Below are positions 23,932-32,107 of a stretch of DNA of 64,000 bases, piece by piece (the first letter of the stretch is position 1; each line of letters starts with the position of its first letter). The stretch lies in contig NZ_ATXE01000001.1 in the NCBI RefSeq assembly GCF_000421525.1, forward strand, positions 62,001 to 126,000, in the 5' to 3' direction. Below the pieces are notes generated by a model that was not told the origin of the DNA, did no database searches, and saw nothing but the letters and a program-made list of their open reading frames with translations. The DNA comes from Aestuariimicrobium kwangyangense DSM 21549. Lineage in GTDB: Bacteria; Actinomycetota; Actinomycetes; Propionibacteriales; Propionibacteriaceae. A program made the position numbers and the translations under genes.

Positions 23932-25113
23932 TCAGGCGCCCCACCCGGCCTGGGTACCGCCCACCCGGGCGGCCTCGATGGTGGACTGGTAGCCGGATTC
24001 CCGCTGGGCTCGCATCGGGTCGGCGGGCAGGCCCCTGCTCTCGCGCCACTGCGCGAGGGCTGGTCGCACGTCGGTCTGGAAGGCGTCGACGAAGATCTCG
24101 TTGGCCGTCAGCACGTCACCCTCGGCCTCGGCGGCGGCCAGCGCCTCGCGGTCGAGCAGCAGGGCGCGAGCCGACATCTCCTGCACGTTCAGCACCGAAC
24201 GGATCTGGCCGAGGATCTTGTTCTCGACGTTGTGGCACTGGTCGAGCATGAAGGCCACGTCGGGGGAGTTGAATCCCCCGCCCCTGATCACCTCGACCAG
24301 GATCCTGAACAGTTGGTAGGGGTCGGCCGCGCCGACGATCAGGTCGTCGTCGGCGTAGAAGCGGGAGTTGAAGTCGAAGCTGCCCAGCCGGGAGAGGCGG
24401 AGCAGCTGCATGACGATGAACTCGATGTTGGTGCCCGGCGCGTGGTGCCCCGTGTCGAGGCAGACCACGGCCTGCTCACCGAGGGCTGTCACCTGGGCGT
24501 AGGCCGTGCCCCAGTCAGGGACGTCGGTGTGGTAGAACGCCGGCTCGAAGAACTTGTACTCCAGCACCAGGCGCTGGTGAGGGGCCAGCCGGTCGTAGAT
24601 GGCCTGCAGGGACTCGGCCAGGCGGTCCTGCCGTCCGCGCAGGTCGGCCTGCCCGGGGTAGTTGGACCCGTCGGCCAACCAGATCTTCAGGTCACGGGAG
24701 CCGGTGGCCGCCATCACCTCGAGGCAGCGGTAGTGGTGGTCGATCGCCTGTTGGCGCACCGCGCGGTCGACGTGGGTGAGCGAGCCGAACTTGTAGACGT
24801 CGTCCTGGAAGGTGTTGGAGTTGATGGTGCCCAGCCGCACCCCCTCCGACTCGGCATGCTCACGCAGCGCCCCGAAGTCGTCGACCAGGTCCCACGGGAT
24901 GTGCAGGGCGACGCTGGGCGCGAGCCCGGTCATGCGGTTGACCTGGGCGGCGTCGGAGACCTTCTCGAAGGGTGTGCGTGGGGTGCCGGCAGTGGTGAAG
25001 ACCTTGAACCGGGTGCCGGAGTTGCCGAAGGCCCAACTCGGCAGTTCGATGGCCTGCCGCTCGAGTTGGGCCAGCACCTCGGCGGGCAGGGAACCGGCGT
25101 CGGTCAGGGTCAT
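23932..25113 (-). CDS. rhaI: L-rhamnose isomerase (RhaI type)
   Basis: This 393-residue TIM-barrel isomerase converts L-rhamnose to L-rhamnulose. It resembles the Pseudomonas-type RhaI and not E. coli RhaA: LPSWAFGNSGTRFKVF at the start, then INSNTFQD, LEYKFFEPAFYHTD, CLDTGHHAPGTNIEF and SFDFNSRFYADDDLIVGAADPYQLF, which carry the metal-binding Glu, His and Asp. It is the first gene of the operon and has a LacI-type operator just upstream of its start. No mutarotase or transporter gene is adjacent. Confidence 0.93.
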   Translation of the reverse strand: MTLTDAGSLPAEVLAQLERQAIELPSWAFGNSGTRFKVFTTAGTPRTPFEKVSDAAQVNRMTGLAPSVALHIPWDLVDDFGALREHAESEGVRLGTINSNTFQDDVYKFGSLTHVDRAVRQQAIDHHYRCLEVMAATGSRDLKIWLADGSNYPGQADLRGRQDRLAESLQAIYDRLAPHQRLVLEYKFFEPAFYHTDVPDWGTAYAQVTALGEQAVVCLDTGHHAPGTNIEFIVMQLLRLSRLGSFDFNSRFYADDDLIVGAADPYQLFRILVEVIRGGGFNSPDVAFMLDQCHNVENKILGQIRSVLNVQEMSARALLLDREALAAAEAEGDVLTANEIFVDAFQTDVRPALAQWRESRGLPADPMRAQRESGYQSTIEAARVGGTQAGWGA

Positions 25114-25133
25114 CGTTCGTCGCTCCGTTGCTT

Positions 25134-25147
25134 TTGAATCGTTTCAA
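25134..25147. promoter_or_regulatory. LacI-type operator of the rhamnose operon
   Basis: TTGAATCGTTTCAA is a 14-bp palindrome with one mismatched pair around a central CG, as LacI-family sites have. It lies in the 101-nt gap between rhaI and the divergent LacI gene. Confidence 0.75.
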
Positions 25148-25202
25148 TCGGAGCCTAGGTGTACCCGGTCACAGTGGTCAAGGGTGCGCCCGCGGGGTGG
25201 GT

Positions 25203-25208
25203 TAGGGT
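25203..25208 (+). promoter_or_regulatory. Predicted -10 box for the LacI gene (leaderless)
   Basis: TAGGGT ends 6 nt before the GTG at 25215. Confidence 0.5.
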
Positions 25209-25214
25209 GACGCC

Positions 25215-26225
25215 GTGGTCAGTGTGCGTGATGTGGCGACCGAGGCCGGGGTGTCGGTCGGAACCGTCAGCCACGCGCTGAACCACCCCGAGCGGGTCTC
25301 CCCCGAGAACCTGAGCCGCGTGCACGCCGCGATCGAGCAGCTGGGGTTCGTGCGCAATGACGCCGCCCGCCAGCTTCGTGCCGGACGCAGCCGCAGCATC
25401 GGCCTGGTCGTGCTCGATGCGGGAAATCCGTTCTTCGCCGAGGTGGCCCGCGGGGCCGAACTGGCCGCGGCCGCTGCCGGCCTGTCGGTGCTGGTCGGCA
25501 ACAGTGTCGAGGACCCCGCCCGCGAAGCGTCCTATCTCGACCTGTTCCGGGAACAGCGGGTGGGTGGGCTGTTGATCACTCCGACCACGGACGACCCCTC
25601 CGCACTGCTCCGTCTGCACGAGTCGGGCACCCCGGTGGTGCTGGTCGACCGCGATCCGGGCGACAGCCCGTTCTCGTCGGTCTCGGTCAACGACGTGCTG
25701 GGCGGGGAACTCGCGGCCGAGCACCTGCTGGCCCGGGGCAGGCGCCGGATTGTCTTCGTGTGTGGGCCGGTGTCCTTGACCCAGGTGAGGCATCGGCTCG
25801 AGGGTGCCCGTCGTGCGGTCGACCGGTGTACCGGAGCAACCCTTGAGGTGATCGAGCGTCCGGCGTTGACCGTGCTCGAGGGACGAGCCGCTGGCGACCT
25901 GCTCGCCGACCGGCGCCCGGTCGATCGTCCCGATGCGGTGTTCTGCGCCAACGACCTGATGGCGGTCGGGTTGCTGCAGGCGCTGGTCATGTCGGGTCGG
26001 GTTCGGGTACCGGACGAGATCGCCCTGGTGGGCTACGACGACATCGACTTCGCGACCGCCACCGTGGTGCCGCTGACCTCGGTGCGACAACCGGCGCGAC
26101 TGATCGGCACCACCGCCGTCGACCTGCTGTTGCAGCAATTGGGCGAGCGCGGGGCTGAGCGACGGGCCGTCCGCTTCGAACCTGAATTGGTGGTCCGGGC
26201 CTCCAGTGGTGGCCAGGTGGGCTGA
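25215..26225 (+). CDS. LacI family regulator of rhamnose catabolism
   Basis: The protein has 336 residues. The LacI helix-turn-helix spans residues 3-25 (VRDVATEAGVSVGTVSHALN), with the hinge helix near residue 50 (NDAARQLRAGRSRSIGLV). The periplasmic-binding-like effector domain follows, with typical GLLITP, VLVDRDP and DEIALVGYDDIDFA motifs. It is divergent from rhaI and is expected to repress that operon by the palindrome between them, with rhamnose or a derivative as inducer. The inducer is inferred from context only. Confidence 0.9.
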   Translation: MVSVRDVATEAGVSVGTVSHALNHPERVSPENLSRVHAAIEQLGFVRNDAARQLRAGRSRSIGLVVLDAGNPFFAEVARGAELAAAAAGLSVLVGNSVEDPAREASYLDLFREQRVGGLLITPTTDDPSALLRLHESGTPVVLVDRDPGDSPFSSVSVNDVLGGELAAEHLLARGRRRIVFVCGPVSLTQVRHRLEGARRAVDRCTGATLEVIERPALTVLEGRAAGDLLADRRPVDRPDAVFCANDLMAVGLLQALVMSGRVRVPDEIALVGYDDIDFATATVVPLTSVRQPARLIGTTAVDLLLQQLGERGAERRAVRFEPELVVRASSGGQVG

Positions 26226-26276
26226 CCCTCGGGTCGTGCGCCCGGTCCCGGCATGAGGCGTCACGCCAGGAATGAT

Positions 26277-26798
26277 TCAGTCCGAGAGATCCGCCACCGT
26301 GGCGTCGAACAGCGCGATCACGTCCTCGGCGGCGACCGTCAGGCCCACCCCGTGACCCCCGCCCCCCAGCGAGACGGTGCGTCCCACCACGGACGAGTCG
26401 ACGTACACCGGCAGTGCCTGGGACGAACCGAACGGCGTGATCGTCCCCCGCTCGTAGCCGGTCACCGCGAGGGCGGTGGCCGCGTCGGGCATCGACAATC
26501 GGTTGGTGCCCAACAGCGCTCGCAACTTGGGCCAGCTGAACTGTCGGTCGCCCGGCACCAGCACGAAGACGTGGGAGTCGTCGGGCATCCGGACGACGAG
26601 GGTCTTGAGCAGATCCCGGGGCTCGATCCCCCGCGCGGCTGCCGCCTCCTCCACGCTGGTGACGCGACCGTGGCGGGAGACGGTGAAGGGGATCCCGGAC
26701 TCCCGTGCAGCCACGATCGCACGGGTGTCGGGGGTCGGGCTGTCGGGGGCCGGGCTGTCGGGTGCAGGGCTGTCGGGTGCAGGCGTGTGGTCGGCCAT
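26277..26798 (-). CDS. YbaK/EbsC-type aminoacyl-tRNA deacylase-like protein
   Basis: This 173-residue protein has a YbaK domain from about residue 30 to the end: YERGTITPFG preceded by LLKTLVVRM and VLVPGDRQFSWPKLRALLGT, and ending SLGGGGHGVGLTV. Family members clear mischarged aminoacyl-tRNA, for example Cys-tRNA(Pro). The catalytic lysine falls in DLLKTLVV. The first 25 residues are a low-complexity ...PAPDSP... segment made by three 15-bp repeats. It lies 1 nt after the stop of an FMN reductase gene and is probably co-transcribed. Confidence 0.85.
   Translation of the reverse strand: MADHTPAPDSPAPDSPAPDSPTPDTRAIVAARESGIPFTVSRHGRVTSVEEAAAARGIEPRDLLKTLVVRMPDDSHVFVLVPGDRQFSWPKLRALLGTNRLSMPDAATALAVTGYERGTITPFGSSQALPVYVDSSVVGRTVSLGGGGHGVGLTVAAEDVIALFDATVADLSD
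26737..26781 (-). repeat. Three in-frame 15-bp tandem repeats
   Basis: GGGCTGTCGGGTGCA (plus strand) occurs twice next to one variant copy. On the coding strand it encodes APDSP units at the N-terminus of the YbaK-like protein. Confidence 0.9.
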
Positions 26799-26799
26799 C

Positions 26800-27396
26800 T
26801 CAGCCCCGCAACCTGGTGACGAGGTGGGTGAGTTGGTCGAGCAGGGTCGTCATCGAGCGGCTCCTGCGCTGGTCGGGACGGAACCCGTCGGGGCCGAACT
26901 CGTTGAACGTGCTCATCGAGACCTGCTGGCGTACGTCGACCATCTGGAAGTTCGAGACGATGGTGCGCCAGTGCTCCACGGCCCGCACGCCCGAATCGGC
27001 CCCGTAGCTGACGAAGGCGACCGGCTTGAGGGTCCACTCGGGAGCGATGGAGTCGAATGCGTTCTTGAACGCTCCGGGAACAGAGTGGTTGTACTCGGGG
27101 GTGACGAAGATGAACCCGTCGAGGTCGTCGATGGTCTGACTCCAGCGGGTCACCTGGGGACTGTCGTAGTTCCGGTTGGCGGATCCGGGAACCGTGGGCG
27201 AGGTCAACACCGGAAGCTCGAAGGTCTTGAGGTCGACCACCTCGAACCTGAGCCCAGCCTCGGCCGCGCCCCGGTGCTCGTCGGCACGGTCCTTCACCCA
27301 ACGGGCGACTGCCTCGCCCTTGCGGCCCTCCCGCACGGATCCGATGATGATGCCGATCCGCATCTGCTGCTGGTTGGTTGGCATGGTCTCGCTCAT
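26800..27396 (-). CDS. NADPH-dependent FMN reductase family protein
   Basis: The protein has 198 residues. The flavodoxin-like fold has the FMN loop IGSVREGRKGEAVARW near residue 19, and FVTPEYNHSVPGAFKNAFD near residue 100, the family's hallmark. It reduces FMN or azo/quinone substrates with NAD(P)H. The start could also be the Met at residue 12 (MRIGIIIGS), closer to most homologues; a GAGGAG-like site precedes the 27396 ATG. It is upstream of, and almost touching, the YbaK-like gene, and divergent from cobA. Confidence 0.88.
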   Translation of the reverse strand: MSETMPTNQQQMRIGIIIGSVREGRKGEAVARWVKDRADEHRGAAEAGLRFEVVDLKTFELPVLTSPTVPGSANRNYDSPQVTRWSQTIDDLDGFIFVTPEYNHSVPGAFKNAFDSIAPEWTLKPVAFVSYGADSGVRAVEHWRTIVSNFQMVDVRQQVSMSTFNEFGPDGFRPDQRRSRSMTTLLDQLTHLVTRLRG

Positions 27397-27517
27397 CGAC
27401 TGCTCCTCGTCCGCTCGTATGGGGCGCGCTCCACCGTAGCCCCGCTGCCGCGCGGTGTGTGAGGGCGGTCAGCTGCGCCAGTCCTGAACCCGGTCGGGGT
27501 AGCCGACGGGGGTCACC

Positions 27518-27523
27518 TAGAGT
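27518..27523 (+). promoter_or_regulatory. Predicted -10 box for the cob operon (leaderless)
   Basis: TAGAGT ends 6 nt before the cobA GTG at 27530. There is therefore no room for a cobalamin riboswitch in the mRNA leader. Confidence 0.5.
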
Positions 27524-27529
27524 GAACCC

Positions 27530-28330
27530 GTGGCCGTACACCCCTCCCCCGCGGAACCCCAGTCTCCCGGTTCGCCGGACGAGACCAAGCCGCACCACCC
27601 CCGGGTGGGCGGACGGGTCACGCTGGTCGGCGGAGGGCCGGGAGACCCAGGTCTGGTGACCCTGGCGGGAGCAGCGGCGCTGATCCAGGCCGATGTCGTG
27701 CTCACCGACCACCTCGCTCCCAGCGATCTGATCTGGGAACTCAACCCAGACGTGCAGGTCATCGACGTGGGCAAACTGCCGCGCGGCGCCTTCACCCCGC
27801 AGGAGTCCATCAACCAGCAGCTGGTCGACCTGGCCCGCCAGGGCAAGGACGTGGTGCGTCTCAAGGGCGGCGACTCCTTCGTCTTCGGACGAGGCGGCGA
27901 GGAGTGGCTGGCGTGCACCGAGGCCGGCGTCGAGGTGCGCGTCATCCCCGGGGTGACCTCGGCCGTTGCCGTGCCCGAGTTGGCTGGTATCCCGGTCACC
28001 CATCGGGGGGTGACGCAGGGATTCGTGGTCGTCTCGGGGCACGTCGCACCCGACGATCCCCGCAACCAGGCCGACTGGGGCGCGCTGGCCGCCACCGGTA
28101 TGACCCTGGTGGTGCTGATGGGCGTGAAGTCCCTTCCGTCGATCGCCGAGACCCTGATCGCTCACGGACGACCCGCCGACACTCCCGCATCCGTGGTCGC
28201 GAACGGTGGCCTGCCCAGTCAGCGGCGGATCGACGGCACCCTGGCCACCATCGCCGCACGCGCCGCAGAGGAGCGAGTGGCCCCGCCGGCGGTCTGCGTG
28301 ATCGGCGAGGTCGTCCGTGCGCTCGGCTGA
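27530..28330 (+). CDS. cobA: Uroporphyrinogen-III C-methyltransferase
   Basis: This 266-residue SAM-dependent methyltransferase makes precorrin-2 from uroporphyrinogen III. The class III methyltransferase motifs are GGGPGDPG at residues 34-41, DVVRLKGGDSFVFGRGGEE near residue 105, and VIPGVTSAVAVPELAGIPVTHRG near residue 140. It lacks the CysG N-terminal half (siroheme chelatase), so it is a stand-alone SUMT. It serves cobalamin and possibly siroheme synthesis. A Pro/Ser-rich N-terminal extension of about 28 residues precedes the domain. cobS overlaps its 3' end. Confidence 0.93.
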   Translation: MAVHPSPAEPQSPGSPDETKPHHPRVGGRVTLVGGGPGDPGLVTLAGAAALIQADVVLTDHLAPSDLIWELNPDVQVIDVGKLPRGAFTPQESINQQLVDLARQGKDVVRLKGGDSFVFGRGGEEWLACTEAGVEVRVIPGVTSAVAVPELAGIPVTHRGVTQGFVVVSGHVAPDDPRNQADWGALAATGMTLVVLMGVKSLPSIAETLIAHGRPADTPASVVANGGLPSQRRIDGTLATIAARAAEERVAPPAVCVIGEVVRALG

Positions 28331-29174
28331 GTCCGTGAGCTCGGCTGGAGCAGTCGCGACCGAGTCCCCCCGGGTCGGACGAGGCGACCTGGTCGAGGGA
28401 CTGAGGCTCATCCTCGCCCTGCTGACCGTGGTCCCCGTCGGACGCCTGTCACAGATCACACCCGGCTCGGCGCGCGTCGCCATGCTGGGCGCTCCGCTCG
28501 CCCGCGCCGTGATGGGAGCACTCGCGGGGGCCGTACTGCTGGGGGCGTCGCTGCTGGGTCTGCCGCCGCTGGTGGCGGCGTTGCTGGCCGTGGCTGCGCT
28601 CATGCTCGGCAACCGCGGCATGCACGTCGACGGCCTCAGCGACACCGTCGACGGGCTGGGTGCCGGCTGGAACCGCGAGCGGGCCCTCGAGGTGATGCAC
28701 CTGGGCAATGCAGGACCCATGGGGGTGGCGGCCATCGTCGTGACCGTCGGGGTGCAAGCGGCAGCCTGGTCGGCGCTCGACTGGGCCTCACCGGGGGCGG
28801 CCACCAGGTCGGCCCTGCTGGTGGCCACCCTGGTCACGTGCTCGGGCGTGGCCGCAACCCTTGCCGCCGCGCGAGGGGTTCCCGCGGCCCCGCAGTCGGG
28901 GCTCGCCCGCGAGGTGTCCTCCGTCGTCCCCGTGGCATTGGTGGTGACCTGGCTGCTGCTGGCCGCCGTGGCGATGACAGCCGCTGCCACGTGGGCGGGT
29001 CTGGCCTGGTGGACCGGACCAGCGGCCATCGTGGCCGCGGCCACCGTGGTCGGGTGGCTGCTGTGGCGATCGGTCCGTGTCTTCGGCGGGGTCACCGGCG
29101 ACGTGATGGGTGCCTGCATCGAGCTCGCCCTGACCGCGGCCAGCGTCGCGGTGCTCGTCCCACTGGGGCGCTGA
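28317..29174 (+). CDS. cobS: Adenosylcobinamide-GDP ribazoletransferase
   Basis: This 285-residue integral membrane protein joins adenosylcobinamide-GDP to alpha-ribazole in the last steps of B12 assembly. The metal-binding motif HVDGLSDTVDGLGAG is near residue 103 and the second motif GVTGDVMGA is near residue 262. Several hydrophobic helices lie between them. The GTG start at 28317 overlaps cobA by 14 nt. cobU begins 3 nt after its stop. Confidence 0.93.
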   Translation: MRSAESVSSAGAVATESPRVGRGDLVEGLRLILALLTVVPVGRLSQITPGSARVAMLGAPLARAVMGALAGAVLLGASLLGLPPLVAALLAVAALMLGNRGMHVDGLSDTVDGLGAGWNRERALEVMHLGNAGPMGVAAIVVTVGVQAAAWSALDWASPGAATRSALLVATLVTCSGVAATLAAARGVPAAPQSGLAREVSSVVPVALVVTWLLLAAVAMTAAATWAGLAWWTGPAAIVAAATVVGWLLWRSVRVFGGVTGDVMGACIELALTAASVAVLVPLGR

Positions 29175-29177
29175 CCG

Positions 29178-29759
29178 GTGCGAACCCTCGTCACCGGCGG
29201 CACCCGGTCGGGCAAGTCGGCGATCGCCGAGGGCCTGGTGCCCGACCGTTCCACCCTGCGGCCCGATGAGACCGTCGTCTACGTGGCGTGCGGTCCCTCG
29301 TCCGACGACGAGGACTGGAACCACAGGGTCGCCCTGCACCGCCGGCGACGACCCGCCCACTGGCAGACCTGGGAGACCGTCGACCTCGCGGAGGCGATCG
29401 ACCGCCTTGCCGGGCCCTGCATCGTGGACTGCCTCGGCACCTGGCTGACCGCGCAGTTGGACGACCTGGACGCCTGGTCGAGACCGGCCGATGAGATCAC
29501 TGCCGAACTGCGCTCCCGCGTCGACGCCGTGGCCCAGGCCGTGGCGCGGTGTCCGCATCCGCTCGTGGTGGTCACCAACGAGGTCGGCCAGTCCCTGATC
29601 TCGATGGAACGCTCGGGACGGTTGTTCACCGACTGGCTGGGCTGGCTGAACCAGGCCGTGGCCGCGAGCTGCGACCGCGTGGTGCTGGTGGTCGCGGGGT
29701 GCCCGCTCGTGGTGAAGGGCGAGGCCTGGGAGCAGGCCTCGCCCTTCGATCAGGCGTGA
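29178..29759 (+). CDS. cobU: Adenosylcobinamide kinase/guanylyltransferase
   Basis: This 193-residue P-loop enzyme phosphorylates and then guanylylates adenosylcobinamide, giving the substrate of CobS. The Walker A motif GGTRSGKS is at residues 7-14. The guanylylated histidine lies in the block NHRVALHRRRRPAHWQTWET, and VTNEVGQSLI near residue 135 is typical. cobA, cobS and cobU form a tight operon. The product supplies the B12 needed by the methylmalonyl-CoA mutase encoded 24 kb downstream. Confidence 0.93.
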   Translation: MRTLVTGGTRSGKSAIAEGLVPDRSTLRPDETVVYVACGPSSDDEDWNHRVALHRRRRPAHWQTWETVDLAEAIDRLAGPCIVDCLGTWLTAQLDDLDAWSRPADEITAELRSRVDAVAQAVARCPHPLVVVTNEVGQSLISMERSGRLFTDWLGWLNQAVAASCDRVVLVVAGCPLVVKGEAWEQASPFDQA

Positions 29760-29817
29760 TCACCGCGGATCCGCCGGAGCGGACCACCCCGGTGGGGTCA
29801 GACGCGGACGGTGTGGG

Positions 29818-30036
29818 TCAGTGCAGGTCGTGGTCGATGCGCTCGTCGCGGACGACCTCGTGGCGGGTCCGCTGACGCTGGGCCTGCAGGATGAAGGACA
29901 GGATGATGGCCGCGACCCCCGCGATCATCAGGATCCAGCCGAGGGTGTTGTCGCTCACGCCGGGGATGTTGACCTGGACGGCGAAGGTCAGGATGGCCCC
30001 GACGACGACCAGGAAGATTCCGAGTCCGATCCACAT
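29818..30036 (-). CDS. DUF6458 small membrane protein
   Basis: This 72-residue protein has two transmembrane helices (IGLGIFLVVVGAILTFAV and LGWILMIAGVAAIILSFIL) separated by IPGVSDNT, then a charged cytosolic tail (QRQRTRHEVVRDERIDHD). This matches DUF6458, a small family common in actinobacteria with no known function. GAGGAGAAA precedes the ATG at 30036. It is convergent with cobU. Confidence 0.85.
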   Translation of the reverse strand: MWIGLGIFLVVVGAILTFAVQVNIPGVSDNTLGWILMIAGVAAIILSFILQAQRQRTRHEVVRDERIDHDLH

Positions 30037-30154
30037 GTTGTTTCTCCTCAAGTCTGGCGGCACCGCCGACCCACCCACGGGTGGGGGATCCCGGAGCACG
30101 CGCTCTGAGTGAAAAACTACACACAGGTGCCCCCGCCACGCGCAGGAGCCGCGC

Positions 30155-30197
30155 GACGCGGCGTCAACCCACCCTTGAGGGTGGGTCGCGCCGCGTC
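30155..30197. terminator. Two-part hairpin terminator
   Basis: A 9-bp outer stem (30155-30163 with 30189-30197) and an 8-bp inner stem (30167-30174 with 30179-30186) enclose a TTGA loop. It follows the stop of the minus-strand old yellow enzyme gene by 17 nt. Confidence 0.8.
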
Positions 30198-30214
30198 TCG
30201 GACGGAGGTGAGGT

Positions 30215-31309
30215 TCAGTGCCAGGCAGCCCGCACGTACTGCGGCGGGTAGAGCCGGCCGGAGACCTCGTCGGCCACACCCAGCTCGTGGGCCGCGCGCT
30301 GGGGCCACGACGGGTCACGCAGGGCGGCTCGTCCCAGCAGCACGACGTCGGCCTGGCCGCCGTCGATCACTTCCTGTGCCTGCTCGGGCTCGGTGATCAT
30401 GCCCACCGAACCGGTGACCACGCCGGCCTCGGCCCGGATCCGGGCCGCGAAGGGCACCTGGTAGCCGGGCCCCACCGGGATCGGCACGGTCACGTTGCCG
30501 CCCGACGAGACGTCGACCAGGTCGACACCGTGCTCGCGCAACACGTGGGCCAGTTCCACGGACTGGTCGACCGTCCAGGCCGGGCGGTCGTCGACCCAGT
30601 CGGTCGCCGAGATGCGGACGATCACCGGCACCTGGTCACCGACCCTGGCCCTGACCGCGTCGACCACCTCGACCAGCAGACGGCTCCGGTTCTGGAACGA
30701 GCCGCCGTGGTCGTCGTTGCGGTGGTTGGAGAGCGGGGACAGGAACTCGTGGAGCAGGTAGCCGTGGGCGGCGTGGATCTCGAGCACCTCGAAGCCGGCC
30801 TGCACGGAGCGTGCGGCCGCGGTGGCGAAGGCGTCGACGAGGGCCGTGATCTCGTCCGTGCTCAGCTCCTCGGGCTGCAGCAGCCCGGGGAAGGCCGTGT
30901 CACTCGGCCCGACGGGGGTCCAGCCACCCTCGTCGGTGGGTGCGACGCCGTTGGCCTCGCCCGGGAATCCGCGGCGGGTCGAGGCCTTCCGTCCCGCGTG
31001 CGCCAACTGGATCGCGGGCGTGGCTCCCTGCGAGCGGATGAATGCGGTGATCCGGGCCCAGGCAGCCACCTGCTCGTCATTCCAGATGCCGGTGTCCTGG
31101 GGGCTGATGCGTCCCTCGGGAACAACCGCCGTGGCCTCGGTCATGACCAGGCCGAACCCCCCTTGTGCCCGCGCCCCCAGGTGGACGAGGTGCCAGTCGG
31201 TCGGGATGCCGTCGCGTGCCTCGACGGAGTACTGGCACATCGGGGCCAGCCAGATGCGGTTGCGGATGGTGGTGTTGCGCAGCGTGATCGGCGCGAAGAG
31301 TGAGCTCAC
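30215..31309 (-). CDS. Old yellow enzyme family NADH:flavin oxidoreductase (YqjM-like)
   Basis: This 364-residue FMN-dependent ene-reductase is of the thermophilic-like (YqjM) class. The regulating cysteine is Cys25 in APMCQYSVEARDG, next to Tyr27. The substrate-binding pair His179/His182 lies in EIHAAHGYLLHEFLSP, followed by SNHRNDDHGGSFQNRSRL. VTGSVGMI near the end binds FMN phosphate. It reduces activated C=C bonds of unknown natural substrates using NAD(P)H. The GTG at 31309 starts VSSLFAPI, the family's usual beginning. It is divergent from a maleylpyruvate isomerase-fold gene. Confidence 0.92.
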   Translation of the reverse strand: MSSLFAPITLRNTTIRNRIWLAPMCQYSVEARDGIPTDWHLVHLGARAQGGFGLVMTEATAVVPEGRISPQDTGIWNDEQVAAWARITAFIRSQGATPAIQLAHAGRKASTRRGFPGEANGVAPTDEGGWTPVGPSDTAFPGLLQPEELSTDEITALVDAFATAAARSVQAGFEVLEIHAAHGYLLHEFLSPLSNHRNDDHGGSFQNRSRLLVEVVDAVRARVGDQVPVIVRISATDWVDDRPAWTVDQSVELAHVLREHGVDLVDVSSGGNVTVPIPVGPGYQVPFAARIRAEAGVVTGSVGMITEPEQAQEVIDGGQADVVLLGRAALRDPSWPQRAAHELGVADEVSGRLYPPQYVRAAWH

Positions 31310-31410
31310 GTGGGGGGCAACACCGCTCGCGGCGATCGTGTTCCCACCCGGCGGCCGACGGCTGCGAGTTCCGTCCACCGTTCGACCCATGCCGCGGGTG
31401 GCCCGTGAAC

Positions 31411-31416
31411 TACGGT
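31411..31416 (+). promoter_or_regulatory. Predicted -10 box for the TIGR03086-like gene (leaderless)
   Basis: TACGGT ends 7 nt before the ATG at 31424. Confidence 0.5.
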
Positions 31417-31423
31417 GTCGTCC

Positions 31424-32107
31424 ATGAGCATCGCGGACACGCACCGGCGGTACGCCGCACACTTCACCCATCTCGTCGAGAACACCTCCGACTGGAACCT
31501 GCAGTCGCCCGTGGCCGACTGGCGTGCCCGCGACGTCGTCGAGCACCTCACGAGCTGGCTGCCGGGCATGATGCGATCGCTGGGTGTCGAACTGGCCGAC
31601 GTCACCGACCGCAACCCGGTGCGTGCGTGGGCCGATCTCACAGCCCAGGTGCAGGTCCTGCTCGACGATCCCGAGCGCGCCGGCCAACTCGTCCAGGACT
31701 TCTCCGGTGGCCAGTCGACGGTCGAGGACCTGCTCGCGAAGTATTACCTGCCTGACGTCTTCATGCACACCTGGGACCTCGCCCGCGCCACCGGTCAGGA
31801 CGCGACCCTCGACCCCGACACCACCCAGAACCTGGTCGAGGCCATGACCGGTGCGGCCGACATGCTGCGCGCCAGCGGTCAGTACGGCGACCCGGTCGTG
31901 CTCGACGACTCCCACCCGATGCAGGACAGGCTGATCGCGCTGATCGGACGAGATCCCCACTGGACGGCCCCCGTCGTCGACACCCCGGACGGTCAGATGC
32001 CCGCCGGGGCGATCGACGAGACGACCGAGGAGGTGGTGCTGCCGGTCGACGAACTGATGTCGGACCCACAGGACCCCGATGCCCGCCGAAGCGGTGGCCG
32101 AGCATGA
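31424..32107 (+). CDS. TIGR03086-type mycothiol-dependent maleylpyruvate isomerase fold protein
   Basis: The protein has 227 residues. An N-terminal DinB/MDMPI four-helix bundle carries the metal-binding pattern RARDVVEHLTSWLPGMM (His near 40) and DVFMHTWDLARATGQD (His near 113), typical of TIGR03086. A C-terminal acidic domain follows. Such enzymes use a divalent metal and mycothiol, the actinobacterial thiol. The substrate is unknown. Its stop overlaps the ATG of a second DinB-fold gene. Confidence 0.87.
   Translation: MSIADTHRRYAAHFTHLVENTSDWNLQSPVADWRARDVVEHLTSWLPGMMRSLGVELADVTDRNPVRAWADLTAQVQVLLDDPERAGQLVQDFSGGQSTVEDLLAKYYLPDVFMHTWDLARATGQDATLDPDTTQNLVEAMTGAADMLRASGQYGDPVVLDDSHPMQDRLIALIGRDPHWTAPVVDTPDGQMPAGAIDETTEEVVLPVDELMSDPQDPDARRSGGRA

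Noticed and set aside
27397-27529. Cobalamin riboswitch before cobA
   Set aside because: The 133-nt gap lacks a B12-box-like sequence, and the predicted promoter lies 6 nt before the start codon, leaving no leader.
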